A stretch of 48,050 nucleotides of DNA from a virus. The stretch is from the IMG/VR virus record IMGVR_UViG_3300030451_002683, positions 1-48,050 of that record; one strand, given 5' to 3'. Shown one piece after another: positions 7,985 through 19,331 of the stretch (the stretch's first letter is position 1; every line of letters begins with the position of its first letter). The notes under the pieces were generated by a model. The model made no database searches, was not told the DNA's origin, and saw only the letters and a program-made list of their open reading frames with translations. A program made the translations under genes and the position numbers.

Positions 7985-10900
7985 TATTTACAACCCCCAT
8001 CTGATTTCTTTTTACTAGAAACAAACTTAATCTTCTTATTTTTAATAGTACTTTTAGTATATATTTTACCTTCATAATTTTTAGGTAACCAAGAGTTTGA
8101 CATTCCTGGATCAAAAAATCCATAATCTGCAAATAAGTTATCTATAAAAGTAGTAGTTCTATCTTTATTTAAAACATCTTTTACACTATTATTAGGAGAT
8201 TCATTATAATAAGTAGTTAATTTTTGCTCATATTCATCAGGATTTGCTTGATTTCTTATTATATCAACTCTAAGATTTTTTAAGTCAATATAGGTTTGAA
8301 GTCTTTCAGGTATAGCATCAGGATTTAAAAGCCCTCTATCTCCTAAAAACTGATACACAGCAGACTGTACTCTAGGACTTGAATAAACATAAGGTAAATC
8401 TGACATAGGGCCTTTAATATAAGCCCCTGACATTGCTCTTGGTCTAAGTAATAAAAATACTAAATCTAGACCAGGATCACTTTCACCAACCTTAAAGTTA
8501 CCATCTTTATCTAATGCTCCAAATTCTTTAAAAAACGATTCTAATTCTGCTTGATCTTTTAAAGAAGAATATCTATAAACTTCATTTCTTTCAGCGAGAT
8601 TGTCTTTAGCATAATTTCTTGCAAAAGAATAATTATCATTTAATCTACTAATAGTTTCAGAAAGTCTAGCATAAACAATATCCATACCAGCTTCTGTTTT
8701 AGAAATATTATCACTATTAAATAAATCATTTATAACGCTCCAAGATGCAAAGTTATGAACTGATTCAGAGTCTCCTAAATACTTTTTAATTAGAGGCTTT
8801 TTTAGCTCTACGTACGTAAATCCTTTTTGCATTTTATAAGTATTGTTTTTTGATTTTGGATTTACTTGAGCTATAAACTCAACTTTAGAAAAATCTTGGT
8901 TAATAATATCATTAGGATCAATTTTACCCTTAATTCTATATACATGAACAGTATTATTATTTACATATCTTATGTATCCAGGTGTATTATTATAAAATAT
9001 GCTAGCATCTCCAGAAGTTTTAACTAAACCTTGATATGCTAATTTTTCTAGAATTTGCATAGCACTTTCTATATCTCTTAATCTAGAAGATAATATACTA
9101 TGCTCATACTCGTTAATTTTATATTGAGAACCTTCCATCTTATTTAATTCAATTTTTAATCCAGAAGCTTCTTTATTTAACATGTGATATACAGCTGATC
9201 TAGTATTTACATTTTTAAAAGAAAGTTTATTTTTATGACCTTTTTGATCTAAAAGAGGCAGATTAAACATGTCGTCTTTAGATTCTTCTGAAAATAAATT
9301 CTTAACAGGATCTGACTCTGGATATAATGCTCTATATATAGCTAGATTATTTAATAAGTTATTTTTTCTGCTAATTATTTTAGACAAGTCTACTTCAGAA
9401 TCATTAGAAATTAAATCACCATAAAAATCATTATCCTTTAAAAGTCCAGTTTTATATATGTTTTCTAATACATAGCCTCCAGTATCCATATTTATAGCTT
9501 TACTAGGGTCATCATAAATGTTTTGTTTTTTAGTTGTAATTAAATTACCAGCATTATCTAAAGTAACAACAACGTTTTGAACTTTAGGAAACTTATTGGA
9601 AAAGAACTCTTGTAACTTAGCATTATCTAAAATATAATCTGATTCTCTTGTGCTAAAGAACTTTTGAGTAATAACTTGCATCATAGCTTGATTGCCTGAA
9701 AACTGCTGTATTAATTGATTAGCTATGAATTGATTAGGATTAGTTAAAAAGCTTTGTAAATCCTGGTATATTTTGCCTATATAATAGTCTGTAGGAGTAA
9801 ATTGACCACCTTCATTAAAAGGATCTGTCATAACTGCTTTAGGTTTAGTTAATACTCTTAATATAGTTTTTACTACAGCTTGATTAAATAAAGCTTCATT
9901 AGGATTGTTATTGTTAGCAGTTTTAAAATATTGGCTATTTGACATAACTCCTGGTAAGTCTATTCCAGCTTTAGATAATCTTTCTTTAATATTTGGGTGT
10001 AAATCTCCAAATAATGTAGCTCTAACTAAATCGTTTGTTAAATCTGTTTTACTATTATAGTCTACAGCATTTTGATTTATATTTGCTTTAGCAATTTCTG
10101 ACAACGCTTCTGGACTTTCAAGGCCTTTATTTATCATATCAATAGTACTACCATCTAAGAAAGAAACTTTTTCTCCATCTATGATTAGATTTATACCTAT
10201 GTTAGATGCCCAATTTAAAGAATTTTTTAAACTTATAGTTTCACCAATAACAAACTGATTTCTATTGACTTGATTTTTTAGATTAGTAAATCCTACTTCA
10301 TTTCTTAACTGACCAAAATAACCTTCAGAATCCATACCAAATATATTAGTTTTAAAAGGTAATTTAGGAGCTTGCACATAATCTGTTATAGTACCAGCCT
10401 TTTTAATAGATTCATGTATAAAAGAATTTGGTAGTGCAAAATAATGATAACCATGATCACCATCAAAATCACGCTGATGCATAACTCTCAAATCGTAGTT
10501 ATTAATCATACTATGATTTCCATCTTCAGGAGCTAAAAATCCTTCTAATCTATTAAATCCAAAGTCTAAACTTTTTTTAGGAATAGCAATAGTTCCTATA
10601 CCTATACCTAAGTCAAACTTATTAGTTAGAGTATTTATTGCAGATTCTGTTTTTTTAATATTAGACTCAACAATTGACTCTCCACTGTTACCTGGAACAA
10701 TTTTATAATTACCATTTAATATATTAAGCAACCCTTGATAAGTAAGTACAGTATTATCTATAGATTCAAGTTTAATAGATGAATTAACAAAAGATTCCAA
10801 CTCTTTTAATGCAGACATTAATTCTTTATTATCTTGTATTTTAGTAGCCTCAAATGTTTGCCCATCTAATGTAGTAATATGCTTTTTATTATTAACAATA

Positions 10901-13900
10901 TCATAAACTACATCAGTAACTTCCATCTTACCTTTAGTAAATCTAACTCTAACATCTCTACCTTCATGACTAATTATAAAATCTACATCACTAACGCTTT
11001 TTATTTGCTTTTTACCCATATGATATGGAACTTTTGTTTTACCATAATATGTCTGAACTCTTGATTTTACAACTGTTCTGCCATCTGGACCTAACTTATC
11101 TACATTGTCAAATTCAATAAACATAGAATTATCTAACTCATTTAATAAATCTGGTATTAAATAAGTATCTCCACCCTTTTCCGTCATATTTCTTCTTAAA
11201 ATATCAAATATTTTCCCTCTAAATAAATTTGATACACTTGCTTTTGCTACAGGATCATCAGTTCTTAACCCTACTCTTAATAAGTTTTGAACCAATCCAT
11301 AACTTCCTTCTGTAAAATCATAGCCAGTTTCATCTTCTAACTCTCTCATTAAAGATAATATGTATTCAGGTTCAGTCATTTTATTAGCATCAAACTTTCT
11401 ATCTAATAATTGCTGTATTTTTTTATCTAGCCCAGAGTATGTTCTAAGCTCTGATATTATAGATCCTGTCATAAAATCATTTAAAGAGTTTGATACTAAT
11501 ACATTATCACTATTTTTGGCTCTATGCCCTAATCCAATAGCTGAAAGAGGTATTTCATACACCCCATCATCATTTTCTGGTAATTTATTTTTTAAGTTAT
11601 CATATAAACTTAATCCTGGCCTAAGAACATAAGATTGAGATTGTTCTGATCCTTGTTTAAAAAATGACTTAGCCGCACTTTCACCAACTATTAAATCTAT
11701 ATTTTCCAAGTTCTTTAAATCTGCAAAAGAATTGTTTTTATGGAAATAACCTTTTGTAATTAGACTATTATAAGATTCAGTATTAAAACCTTCAGCATGT
11801 GCAATATTATTTTTAAATCCATTAGCATTTTTATCTCCAAAAAGATAACCTAATGCCATTCTTAATTTAGGATTATTTATTATAACAGCACCATCAATAG
11901 CAGAGCTATGTAAACTCTCAATCATTTTATCATTTAGTATATCTTTTTTAGCTTTTTCAGCAAAGGCTACTTTATTAGGATGGCTATTAGGATCAGAAAT
12001 AATTGCATCTAATTTAGCAACAATAGTACCTCTGTTACTAATTAATTCACTTTGAGAAAAATCACCATCATCCATTGCCTTTTTAAAATCTTCATCTCTT
12101 ACAATAAGAACTCTTGCTTTTCTTCCAGTTCTTGGATGAAATTCATTTAATGCATCTTTTACTTCTGGGTCTAATCCTTCTATTCTAGTTATAATTTCTT
12201 GATAACCATCATTTATATAGTCATAGTTTCTATTTACAGTTTGCTTAGTCTTTTTTAGAATTTTTGATTCTATTTCAGTAAAGAATCTATCTCTGTTATT
12301 ATCATCTCTAAAAATTTCACTTTCAAAAAACTTATCAAATTCTTTTGGAAGACTTCTATCAAGATTCATTAATAACATTTTAATTGGAATGTTTTGAGAG
12401 CTATCACCTATTCTTGAAATTGCAAACTCAAAGTTATTCATCTTATCTTTATTGTTTAATTCTAATTGAATTAGTTTGTTTTCTTTCCAAAGTTTAAATC
12501 CATCATTAATTTTTTGAACATTATTAGGACTTAATGGCACTACTATTGGAGCACCATCTGTCATGTCTAATAATACAAATAACTTTTCTTTACTTTTATC
12601 AGGAACTGTCTCTAGCAGTTCTTTCATAGAATCTACATCATTAAAATCTAGTTTGAATAACTGCTCTGCTAATTTAGGATTAGTATGTATATAAGTACTA
12701 ACCATTTGCTCAATTTTATCTTTTGAAAGATTTTGAGAATTTATAGTAGTTTTTCTACCATTAAATATAATAGATTCATTTACCTGCATAACTGTTATTC
12801 CCAACTCTTTTATAAGAGGAGAGTTTATTCCAGCTAATGTTCTTCTTCCTGGTATATTATCTACAACTATTGAATTTTCTCTTATGCTAAAAGTTTCAAT
12901 AGGTTCATCTAATGAGCTTACATATCTTAAAATGTCACCAGCTTTTTCCTTAAACATATCTATTTCACTGATGATTTTTTTAGGATCATTTATATATTTA
13001 TTTGCAATATTTTCTTCTACATACAATTGTAGTTTCTCTGCTTTTTGATCATATATAGCATTTAAAATATCTTTTTCCCAAATATCATTTAACTTTAAAC
13101 CACCATCTTTAAATATTTCACGCTGATCTTCAGGACTAAAGTTATCTTCAACAAACTTTTTAATTTCATGATCATAAACAAGTATACTTTCAACAGCAAT
13201 ATCTACAAAAGTAGGATCAATTTTATTGACATCTTCAGAATCGGTAAGTCCAAATCTTTTTAAACTCTTCATTGGAGAATCATTGTTATTATGAGCAGCA
13301 TTCTTCTTCATAAATTGTTTTAAATCATTTATACTCTCATCTAAATCAATTTTGTATTTATTTATAGTAACTTCACTCATAGAAATCATGTTATGCTTTT
13401 CTAATATATTATTTAAATCATACATGCTTCTGCTACTTTGATAATCATTTATAAGCTCTTCTAATGTTACTGTATTAGGATCTGTTTGTTTTAATAATAA
13501 GCTTAATTCTTTACCTAAATTATCTACAGTTCTTAAGAATCTACCAGATTGATAAGGGTCATTAGACAAGCTAATCATTTTAGTTAAATTATCTCTTACT
13601 TTCGTTGCTAAATTACTTTCATATTTAACTAAATTTTCTATAACAATTCCTATATCATTAATTAAAGGACTGTTAGATAATTCAGTAAATTGATTCTTTT
13701 TATACATATCTCTAACCGTATTAGTAGTTAATCTTAACTCTTCTACTAATGAGGCTATTTCTGGATGATTAGTAATTTTTGATTTTAAATTATCTATTAT
13801 TTTATTAACAGATTCATCAAAAGTATTTAATATATCTACATTTTTAGTTACACCTTGAGCCTGTAATTCTAATGCACTTTGTGTAAAAGTATTTATAGTT

Positions 13901-16900
13901 TCTATAAGTGCAGCCCCATCTTCAGCTAAAATATCGCTTTTACCTTCTATATCTATAGAATCTCTTATTCTTGTAACATTATCTACAACTTTATCTATAT
14001 TGCCTTTGAATGTCACATCATAAAGAAACTGTATATTATCTATATCTGTTATAGGTATTTCATTTAAAGGAGGGTCAACACCTTCTTTAATAGCTTTACT
14101 TTTAATTAACTTATCATAAACTACTTGATATTTCTTAATAGCATCGTCAACTTGACTTTCAGAATAACCAAAATCAGGATTAAGTAAAGCTTCTCTTAAT
14201 ACATCTGGTCTTAGTATAGTTTTATCAGCTAAGTCAAACACACCCATTTCTTTAGCTGCAGTTACAAGAGCTAATGTTTCTTCATTAAATTTTGCACCTT
14301 CTAAACTTCTTTGCATTACATATTGAGATAACCCATTCATAAAATCCATATTATCATATGCATTTCTAGGTATAATAAAGTTTAATTTTTGATAAATATC
14401 AAGAAGCTGTTGAGCTTGACTTTCAGTTATAGTATTCTTAAATTCTTCTGGAGCAACTCTTTCTGTATTTGCAGCGCTCATAAATTCAAATATACTATTT
14501 AATTTAGTTTGTTGTTTTGCTAAATCATTAGTAGCCTGCTTTAGCTTATCTCCTTCTAGTTTACTAAACTTTTCAGGATTATCAGGAACAATTTTAGGAG
14601 CATTTTTAATCATTTTACCATTTATATTGGCATCATCTCCATAACTAGTAGTATACTCTGAGTTTACAGTAAAGAATAATCTGGCTACTTGTATAAAATT
14701 CTTTTCTTCAGTTGTTAAATTTTCTAAATCTTTACCCTGACTATTTGCTAATCTGTAAGCCATCTCTTTATTTTCTGCTATTCTACCCATAACAATAGAT
14801 TGTAAGTACGGATTTCTAGCAAATAATTTGTCTATACGTAATGCAGAGTTATTTCCATGAACATTCTTAACTATTTTAGAAGTGTAATTTGAGGCAATTT
14901 TATCGATTATTTCAGCTATATTAGCTTTATTTGCACTATTTCTTATTATTATCTTTTTATCATTTCCTGAGCCTGATTCTACTATTTGTGTAGGTATTGT
15001 ATTTTCAATCTCAGAAGCTATACCTAAATCTTTAAATGTGTTTAACAAATAATACAAATCGTTTATTGTATTATGATATTGACCATCAACAGTTAAATCA
15101 ATATTACTAGGTAATGGTATAGGTTCGTATATCACTTTACCTGTATAAACATCTCTTTGTTCTGCATCTTTTTCGGTCTCAACTCTTATATCCAGTCCAG
15201 TTTTTTGAGCTATCTGATCAAGCATACTTAAATAAAACATTTTATTTTTTTCAGATATTTCTCTCATTGTAGTAGAAAACAAATCTCCTAAAGGTATTTC
15301 AGCAAGATTAGATTCACCAATCTTTAAAGAAGTTAATCCATCATAGATTTCTTTTATACGACTAGCAGGTAAGTTTTTAACGTTAATAGAAGAAACATCT
15401 TCAGGAGTAGAGCTATTCGTTCTTGCCATAGCTACAGCCAAGTCTACTGCTTCTTGTGTTCTTTTTACTACTTCATATGGTAAACTTTCATAACCATCTC
15501 CATCTCCATCTTTTAAATAAGAATTTGCAACATCAGTGTCAGTAGGATTTACTAAATCAAGTATAGTATTTCCAACTTCTGTCTGTCCTACAGTTAGACC
15601 TATTAAATCTCCCAGCTCTCTATTATGAGAATACACATCTAATACATCTATAAATTTATCCATGTCCATGTTTAAATAGTTAAATGTTTTTTCATAATTA
15701 GAAAAATCTTTAGCCCATTGGCCTGGATTTTCATCTCTAGCCCAAAGACCTCTATTTCTAGTCATAAATGCCCCAATAGCCATATGTTGAATCAATTCAG
15801 GGTATGTTAAATCATTAAATCTATCTGTCCAAAACATGTCAATATTCATAACTAAAGACCCAGTAAACATTCTTGGACTAGATTGCATTACGTCTTTTAA
15901 GTAAGCTTTTGAAAATTTAGGGAAAAAATCAGCTGTCCATTTTTTATATTGACCTAAAATATCTATTACATCTTCAATAGGCATATCATCAGCATTATCT
16001 ATAATTTCATTAGGATTATATGTCTTCCCTTTATTAGGTCCACTTTTTACAGTCCAGTTTCTACCGCTAAATCTACTAGTGTTAACAACATTTAAATCTG
16101 ATCCTTTAGTAAGTATATGTAATAACCCTCTTAAGCCCTTTTGCCCTTCAGGTCTACTAGCTATATCTTTATAGTTAAATTTATCTAATGCTTTATTTAA
16201 TTGACGTTTATTTTTAAGTATTGAAAAACCTTGTTTTAATGTAGCCTGTCCTCCTCCAGTAAAGAAGTATCTAACGCCTGGGAAAAGTGCAGCTTGAAGA
16301 GTATTTATCCCTGTTTGAAATCCTACCTCTTCTAAAGTTGGTGTTTCTCCATAAACTCCAGCTCCAACTAATCCAGTAATTGCTTGATGAGCAGTAAAAA
16401 CAGCAACATCTTGAGCTGCCATTCCAGCATATTTAGCCATAAAAGGATGTTTAGCCATCCACGGATGTTGAGTTAAACCTTTTTCAACCCAATCTTCAAC
16501 AGTATTTATATGTCTACCAGGTTTACGTAACTCTGTTGCAATATCTTCTGCAACTCTTCTTGTTAATCTTTTGTTAACTTCTTTACCAGAATTTTTAAAT
16601 CCAGTTCTTAAAGCAGCATCTACGTTATTAATTAACATATTTTCTACTTGAAGCATACCTTTATCAGTAATTCCATACCGATTTAATGTTTTTAATACTA
16701 TAGGATTTGTAAATAAATCTTCTTTAATAGCTTTTTCTACTATTGCTTTATCAGTTCCATTATCTATATGCTTTAATAAAGAAGGGTTGTTTTGTATCTT
16801 TTTAAGAATATTTTTAGTACTATTAGACGCAGCATGTTTAACAATTGCGTTGCCCCCTTTGCCTAAAAGCGCAAATGGAGAAAAGGGGTTCATATAAGCA

Positions 16901-17172
16901 ATACCAGTACCTAATCCTCTACCCATACGTTCTGCTAAATTCATTTTATTAAAATCTCTCTCACCAAATCTTGCAAGAGTAAATGATTCAGCTTCAATAA
17001 ATCCAGCACCTGCTTGACCAAAAAAGTCTAGTAAGCTTCCTCTTTCATAAAATTCTAAACTTCTTCCAGCAACTGTAGATTGATCATAAAGTTTAGGGAC
17101 TGCAGCATTATCATTATTTGCAATCTCTTCATCTAATTGCTGTAAAAAATCTTGCATATTTGTACTACTCAT
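7984..17172 (-). CDS. giant virion protein with DFDGD motif: candidate virion-packaged RNA polymerase
   Basis: 3062 aa. Residues 2235-2239 read DFDGD within RVMHQRDFDGDHGYHYF, followed by a hydrophobic LPNSF and an acidic helix. This is the order seen around the catalytic Mg-binding loop of the beta-prime double-psi barrel in cellular RNA polymerase (NADFDGDQMAVH) and in single-chain YonO and crAss-like phage enzymes. No T7/N4-type polymerase motif was noticed. The N-terminal 330 residues include hydrophobic stretches (near 255-265 and 280-310), and the rest is largely helical, like ejected cargo proteins. It is encoded among ejection genes, as in crAss-like phages where the polymerase enters the cell with the DNA. 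Polymerase identity rests on one motif and context; a second barrel must be confirmed structurally. Confidence 0.6.
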   Translation of the reverse strand: MSSTNMQDFLQQLDEEIANNDNAAVPKLYDQSTVAGRSLEFYERGSLLDFFGQAGAGFIEAESFTLARFGERDFNKMNLAERMGRGLGTGIAYMNPFSPFALLGKGGNAIVKHAASNSTKNILKKIQNNPSLLKHIDNGTDKAIVEKAIKEDLFTNPIVLKTLNRYGITDKGMLQVENMLINNVDAALRTGFKNSGKEVNKRLTRRVAEDIATELRKPGRHINTVEDWVEKGLTQHPWMAKHPFMAKYAGMAAQDVAVFTAHQAITGLVGAGVYGETPTLEEVGFQTGINTLQAALFPGVRYFFTGGGQATLKQGFSILKNKRQLNKALDKFNYKDIASRPEGQKGLRGLLHILTKGSDLNVVNTSRFSGRNWTVKSGPNKGKTYNPNEIIDNADDMPIEDVIDILGQYKKWTADFFPKFSKAYLKDVMQSSPRMFTGSLVMNIDMFWTDRFNDLTYPELIQHMAIGAFMTRNRGLWARDENPGQWAKDFSNYEKTFNYLNMDMDKFIDVLDVYSHNRELGDLIGLTVGQTEVGNTILDLVNPTDTDVANSYLKDGDGDGYESLPYEVVKRTQEAVDLAVAMARTNSSTPEDVSSINVKNLPASRIKEIYDGLTSLKIGESNLAEIPLGDLFSTTMREISEKNKMFYLSMLDQIAQKTGLDIRVETEKDAEQRDVYTGKVIYEPIPLPSNIDLTVDGQYHNTINDLYYLLNTFKDLGIASEIENTIPTQIVESGSGNDKKIIIRNSANKANIAEIIDKIASNYTSKIVKNVHGNNSALRIDKLFARNPYLQSIVMGRIAENKEMAYRLANSQGKDLENLTTEEKNFIQVARLFFTVNSEYTTSYGDDANINGKMIKNAPKIVPDNPEKFSKLEGDKLKQATNDLAKQQTKLNSIFEFMSAANTERVAPEEFKNTITESQAQQLLDIYQKLNFIIPRNAYDNMDFMNGLSQYVMQRSLEGAKFNEETLALVTAAKEMGVFDLADKTILRPDVLREALLNPDFGYSESQVDDAIKKYQVVYDKLIKSKAIKEGVDPPLNEIPITDIDNIQFLYDVTFKGNIDKVVDNVTRIRDSIDIEGKSDILAEDGAALIETINTFTQSALELQAQGVTKNVDILNTFDESVNKIIDNLKSKITNHPEIASLVEELRLTTNTVRDMYKKNQFTELSNSPLINDIGIVIENLVKYESNLATKVRDNLTKMISLSNDPYQSGRFLRTVDNLGKELSLLLKQTDPNTVTLEELINDYQSSRSMYDLNNILEKHNMISMSEVTINKYKIDLDESINDLKQFMKKNAAHNNNDSPMKSLKRFGLTDSEDVNKIDPTFVDIAVESILVYDHEIKKFVEDNFSPEDQREIFKDGGLKLNDIWEKDILNAIYDQKAEKLQLYVEENIANKYINDPKKIISEIDMFKEKAGDILRYVSSLDEPIETFSIRENSIVVDNIPGRRTLAGINSPLIKELGITVMQVNESIIFNGRKTTINSQNLSKDKIEQMVSTYIHTNPKLAEQLFKLDFNDVDSMKELLETVPDKSKEKLFVLLDMTDGAPIVVPLSPNNVQKINDGFKLWKENKLIQLELNNKDKMNNFEFAISRIGDSSQNIPIKMLLMNLDRSLPKEFDKFFESEIFRDDNNRDRFFTEIESKILKKTKQTVNRNYDYINDGYQEIITRIEGLDPEVKDALNEFHPRTGRKARVLIVRDEDFKKAMDDGDFSQSELISNRGTIVAKLDAIISDPNSHPNKVAFAEKAKKDILNDKMIESLHSSAIDGAVIINNPKLRMALGYLFGDKNANGFKNNIAHAEGFNTESYNSLITKGYFHKNNSFADLKNLENIDLIVGESAAKSFFKQGSEQSQSYVLRPGLSLYDNLKNKLPENDDGVYEIPLSAIGLGHRAKNSDNVLVSNSLNDFMTGSIISELRTYSGLDKKIQQLLDRKFDANKMTEPEYILSLMRELEDETGYDFTEGSYGLVQNLLRVGLRTDDPVAKASVSNLFRGKIFDILRRNMTEKGGDTYLIPDLLNELDNSMFIEFDNVDKLGPDGRTVVKSRVQTYYGKTKVPYHMGKKQIKSVSDVDFIISHEGRDVRVRFTKGKMEVTDVVYDIVNNKKHITTLDGQTFEATKIQDNKELMSALKELESFVNSSIKLESIDNTVLTYQGLLNILNGNYKIVPGNSGESIVESNIKKTESAINTLTNKFDLGIGIGTIAIPKKSLDFGFNRLEGFLAPEDGNHSMINNYDLRVMHQRDFDGDHGYHYFALPNSFIHESIKKAGTITDYVQAPKLPFKTNIFGMDSEGYFGQLRNEVGFTNLKNQVNRNQFVIGETISLKNSLNWASNIGINLIIDGEKVSFLDGSTIDMINKGLESPEALSEIAKANINQNAVDYNSKTDLTNDLVRATLFGDLHPNIKERLSKAGIDLPGVMSNSQYFKTANNNNPNEALFNQAVVKTILRVLTKPKAVMTDPFNEGGQFTPTDYYIGKIYQDLQSFLTNPNQFIANQLIQQFSGNQAMMQVITQKFFSTRESDYILDNAKLQEFFSNKFPKVQNVVVTLDNAGNLITTKKQNIYDDPSKAINMDTGGYVLENIYKTGLLKDNDFYGDLISNDSEVDLSKIISRKNNLLNNLAIYRALYPESDPVKNLFSEESKDDMFNLPLLDQKGHKNKLSFKNVNTRSAVYHMLNKEASGLKIELNKMEGSQYKINEYEHSILSSRLRDIESAMQILEKLAYQGLVKTSGDASIFYNNTPGYIRYVNNNTVHVYRIKGKIDPNDIINQDFSKVEFIAQVNPKSKNNTYKMQKGFTYVELKKPLIKKYLGDSESVHNFASWSVINDLFNSDNISKTEAGMDIVYARLSETISRLNDNYSFARNYAKDNLAERNEVYRYSSLKDQAELESFFKEFGALDKDGNFKVGESDPGLDLVFLLLRPRAMSGAYIKGPMSDLPYVYSSPRVQSAVYQFLGDRGLLNPDAIPERLQTYIDLKNLRVDIIRNQANPDEYEQKLTTYYNESPNNSVKDVLNKDRTTTFIDNLFADYGFFDPGMSNSWLPKNYEGKIYTKSTIKNKKIKFVSSKKKSDGGCK

Positions 17173-18130
17173 ATTTCCCCCTTGCTAACCCTATTTGTAA
17201 ATCTAAAATACCTTTTACATTTTTAATATTATCTAATTCTGTTTTAGCCATATTCATTGTTTCTATATATCTAGGTAAATTCTTTTTTACAACTATATAA
17301 TTATCATTATCCAACTTATCCATGTTGCTTTCTACTGAATTTATTAATTTACTTAACTGATCATCAGTTGGCAGGTATTGATTTAAATCTCCTAAATTTT
17401 CTTTCTTTAAATTTTTGCCTGCTAAAATATCTATTCTAGGCTCATATAAATCATCAGGAGTTATTTGAGTATCTTTCCTAACTCTTTTGTCTTTAAATTT
17501 TACATCAACTGGAGCTGGAGCATATTTACCATATTGAGGAGGAGTTATAATTGTGTCTAATTCAGAACTTAATAAGTCTTTATCTATATCACCAATATAA
17601 TTTTTTTCTCCTGTAATATTTGTTATAAAGTTACCCTCTTCAGTAAAGTTATTAAAAATGTCATCTACTAATATATCTGCATTTACTAACAAACCGTTTT
17701 CTCCAACTAGTCTACTTTTTTTAGTTTCAATGTATTGCATTAATTCTGCAGATCTTTCAAACGGATCTTCTATATTAGGCATAGTATTGATAGTAGAATA
17801 AAAGTCTCCTATTTCATCATAATCTAGCTCTTCTATACCATATTTTAATCTACCGCTTTCTATAAATTCCATTAGTACACTAGATGCAGAATTTCCTGTC
17901 ATACCTAAAAACATTGTAGAAGTATTAATATTTTGATTGTAAGATTGTTCAAATATAGAACCTAAATAACTTTGATATGCTGAAGCTTCTTCAGAAGGTA
18001 AAACACTATCTCCATAACTCTTTAGTTCAAGAGCCAAAGGAAATAGAGTGGACAACCCTTTGTAAAACTTTTTTGAAATATCTTCAGTTTCAGGATTGTC
18101 AGATAAGTTATATAAAGTAGATATAGACAA
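17165..18130 (-). CDS. virion/ejection-type protein, unknown
   Basis: 321 aa, starts 8 bases after the upstream gene and overlaps the giant gene by 8 bases. Acidic and mostly helical with several FE/YIET segments; a Pro-rich segment (TPPQYGKYAPAPVDVKF) lies near residues 195-212. No catalytic motif or membrane segment is visible. Context within the six-gene set downstream of the 20.9-kb promoter suggests a particle or cargo protein made together with the candidate polymerase. Confidence 0.55.
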   Translation of the reverse strand: MSISTLYNLSDNPETEDISKKFYKGLSTLFPLALELKSYGDSVLPSEEASAYQSYLGSIFEQSYNQNINTSTMFLGMTGNSASSVLMEFIESGRLKYGIEELDYDEIGDFYSTINTMPNIEDPFERSAELMQYIETKKSRLVGENGLLVNADILVDDIFNNFTEEGNFITNITGEKNYIGDIDKDLLSSELDTIITPPQYGKYAPAPVDVKFKDKRVRKDTQITPDDLYEPRIDILAGKNLKKENLGDLNQYLPTDDQLSKLINSVESNMDKLDNDNYIVVKKNLPRYIETMNMAKTELDNIKNVKGILDLQIGLARGKYE

Positions 18131-18138
18131 TTTACCCT

Positions 18139-19323
18139 CTAATCTTTAAAAAATGTGTCAGAATCTATATTTGTAGAGTTATTTTCTAAATTTTGATTCA
18201 CATTTTTAGCTTGACTCATTTTAATAAGAGTCTGATTTAGTTGTTCGATACCTAAATTAAGTTCTTCTATTTGCTTAAATTTAGATTCAATTGAAGGATT
18301 CATATTTTCATATATTCTTTTCATATATGCTCTAGTTTTTATATTATAAGCTGACTCTACATATTCAAGAGCAGCAGCATATTCAGAATAGTCTGTAACA
18401 CTACCAAAAATTTCAACAAAAGCATTTGTAAATTCATCTTCACTTAAACCAGTCTCTCTTTTAATAGTCATTCTTTTACCAGCAAAATCACCCCCTTCAG
18501 GATACTTAATGCTCTCTAACTCATCTCTAAATTGATTCATAGCATTTACTAGTCTAGAGCCTAATTGCATCATACTACCGTCAGTTCCTGAAGGTATAAA
18601 TGACATTGCAAATATGTCATCAAAAAATTCTTGTTGTTTTAATTTAGCTTGTTCTATTCCTGATTGAATTGTTGATGGAGTATAACCTGTATTTGTTTTT
18701 AAGAAATCTTCAGTAAGTATAGCTAAACTTTCATCAGTTTTATATTCAGTTTGAATACTTTCAAAAATTTGATCAGTATTAGCAAAACCACCTGCTTCTA
18801 TTTCATCTCTTAAATCAACTAATTTTTGACTAGAAAAAGCCGCATCAATATCTTCCCCTGTAATTCTAAAGTTCTTGTCAAAATCATCTAATTCAGACTC
18901 TAAGGTATTTTTAATTAAATTAATATCATTAAGATTATTTAGAAACCCTACTCTAGCACTATCTAATCTATTGATTTCATTTTTGAAAAACTTAATTTCT
19001 TCATTTAAAGATTCTAAACTTATTTCATTTAAATCTCTAGTTAACTCAACACCAGTAGATGTTTTGTATTGATTAGGTAATGCGTTAAATGCTAGCAAAC
19101 TATTTTCGTTTTGTTGACTTTTTGTGTTTAAACTTTCTAACTTACTATTATAAGTAGATTTTAGATTCTTTAAATCATTAACAGCTAGCTCTAATTTTAA
19201 TTGCTCTTGAGTTTCTTCTTTTTTTGTTTCTTGTAACCTAGCGTTTATACGTTCTCTTTGAGCTTGTAAAGCCATATTAGATAATAAACTACTCAATGCT
19301 TGTTCAGCTTTTTCAAATGACAT
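18139..19323 (-). CDS. coiled-coil virion/ejection-type protein
   Basis: 394 aa. The first 165 residues are long heptad-patterned helices (EKAEQALSSLLSNMALQAQR, then KLELAVNDLKNLKSTYNSKL), with another coiled-coil at the C terminus (EELNLGIEQLNQTLIKMSQA). Such proteins are common as internal core or ejection-channel components. No enzymatic motif. It is packed between neighbours with gaps of 8 bases on both sides. Confidence 0.55.
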   Translation of the reverse strand: MSFEKAEQALSSLLSNMALQAQRERINARLQETKKEETQEQLKLELAVNDLKNLKSTYNSKLESLNTKSQQNENSLLAFNALPNQYKTSTGVELTRDLNEISLESLNEEIKFFKNEINRLDSARVGFLNNLNDINLIKNTLESELDDFDKNFRITGEDIDAAFSSQKLVDLRDEIEAGGFANTDQIFESIQTEYKTDESLAILTEDFLKTNTGYTPSTIQSGIEQAKLKQQEFFDDIFAMSFIPSGTDGSMMQLGSRLVNAMNQFRDELESIKYPEGGDFAGKRMTIKRETGLSEDEFTNAFVEIFGSVTDYSEYAAALEYVESAYNIKTRAYMKRIYENMNPSIESKFKQIEELNLGIEQLNQTLIKMSQAKNVNQNLENNSTNIDSDTFFKD

Positions 19324-19331
19324 AAATTACC

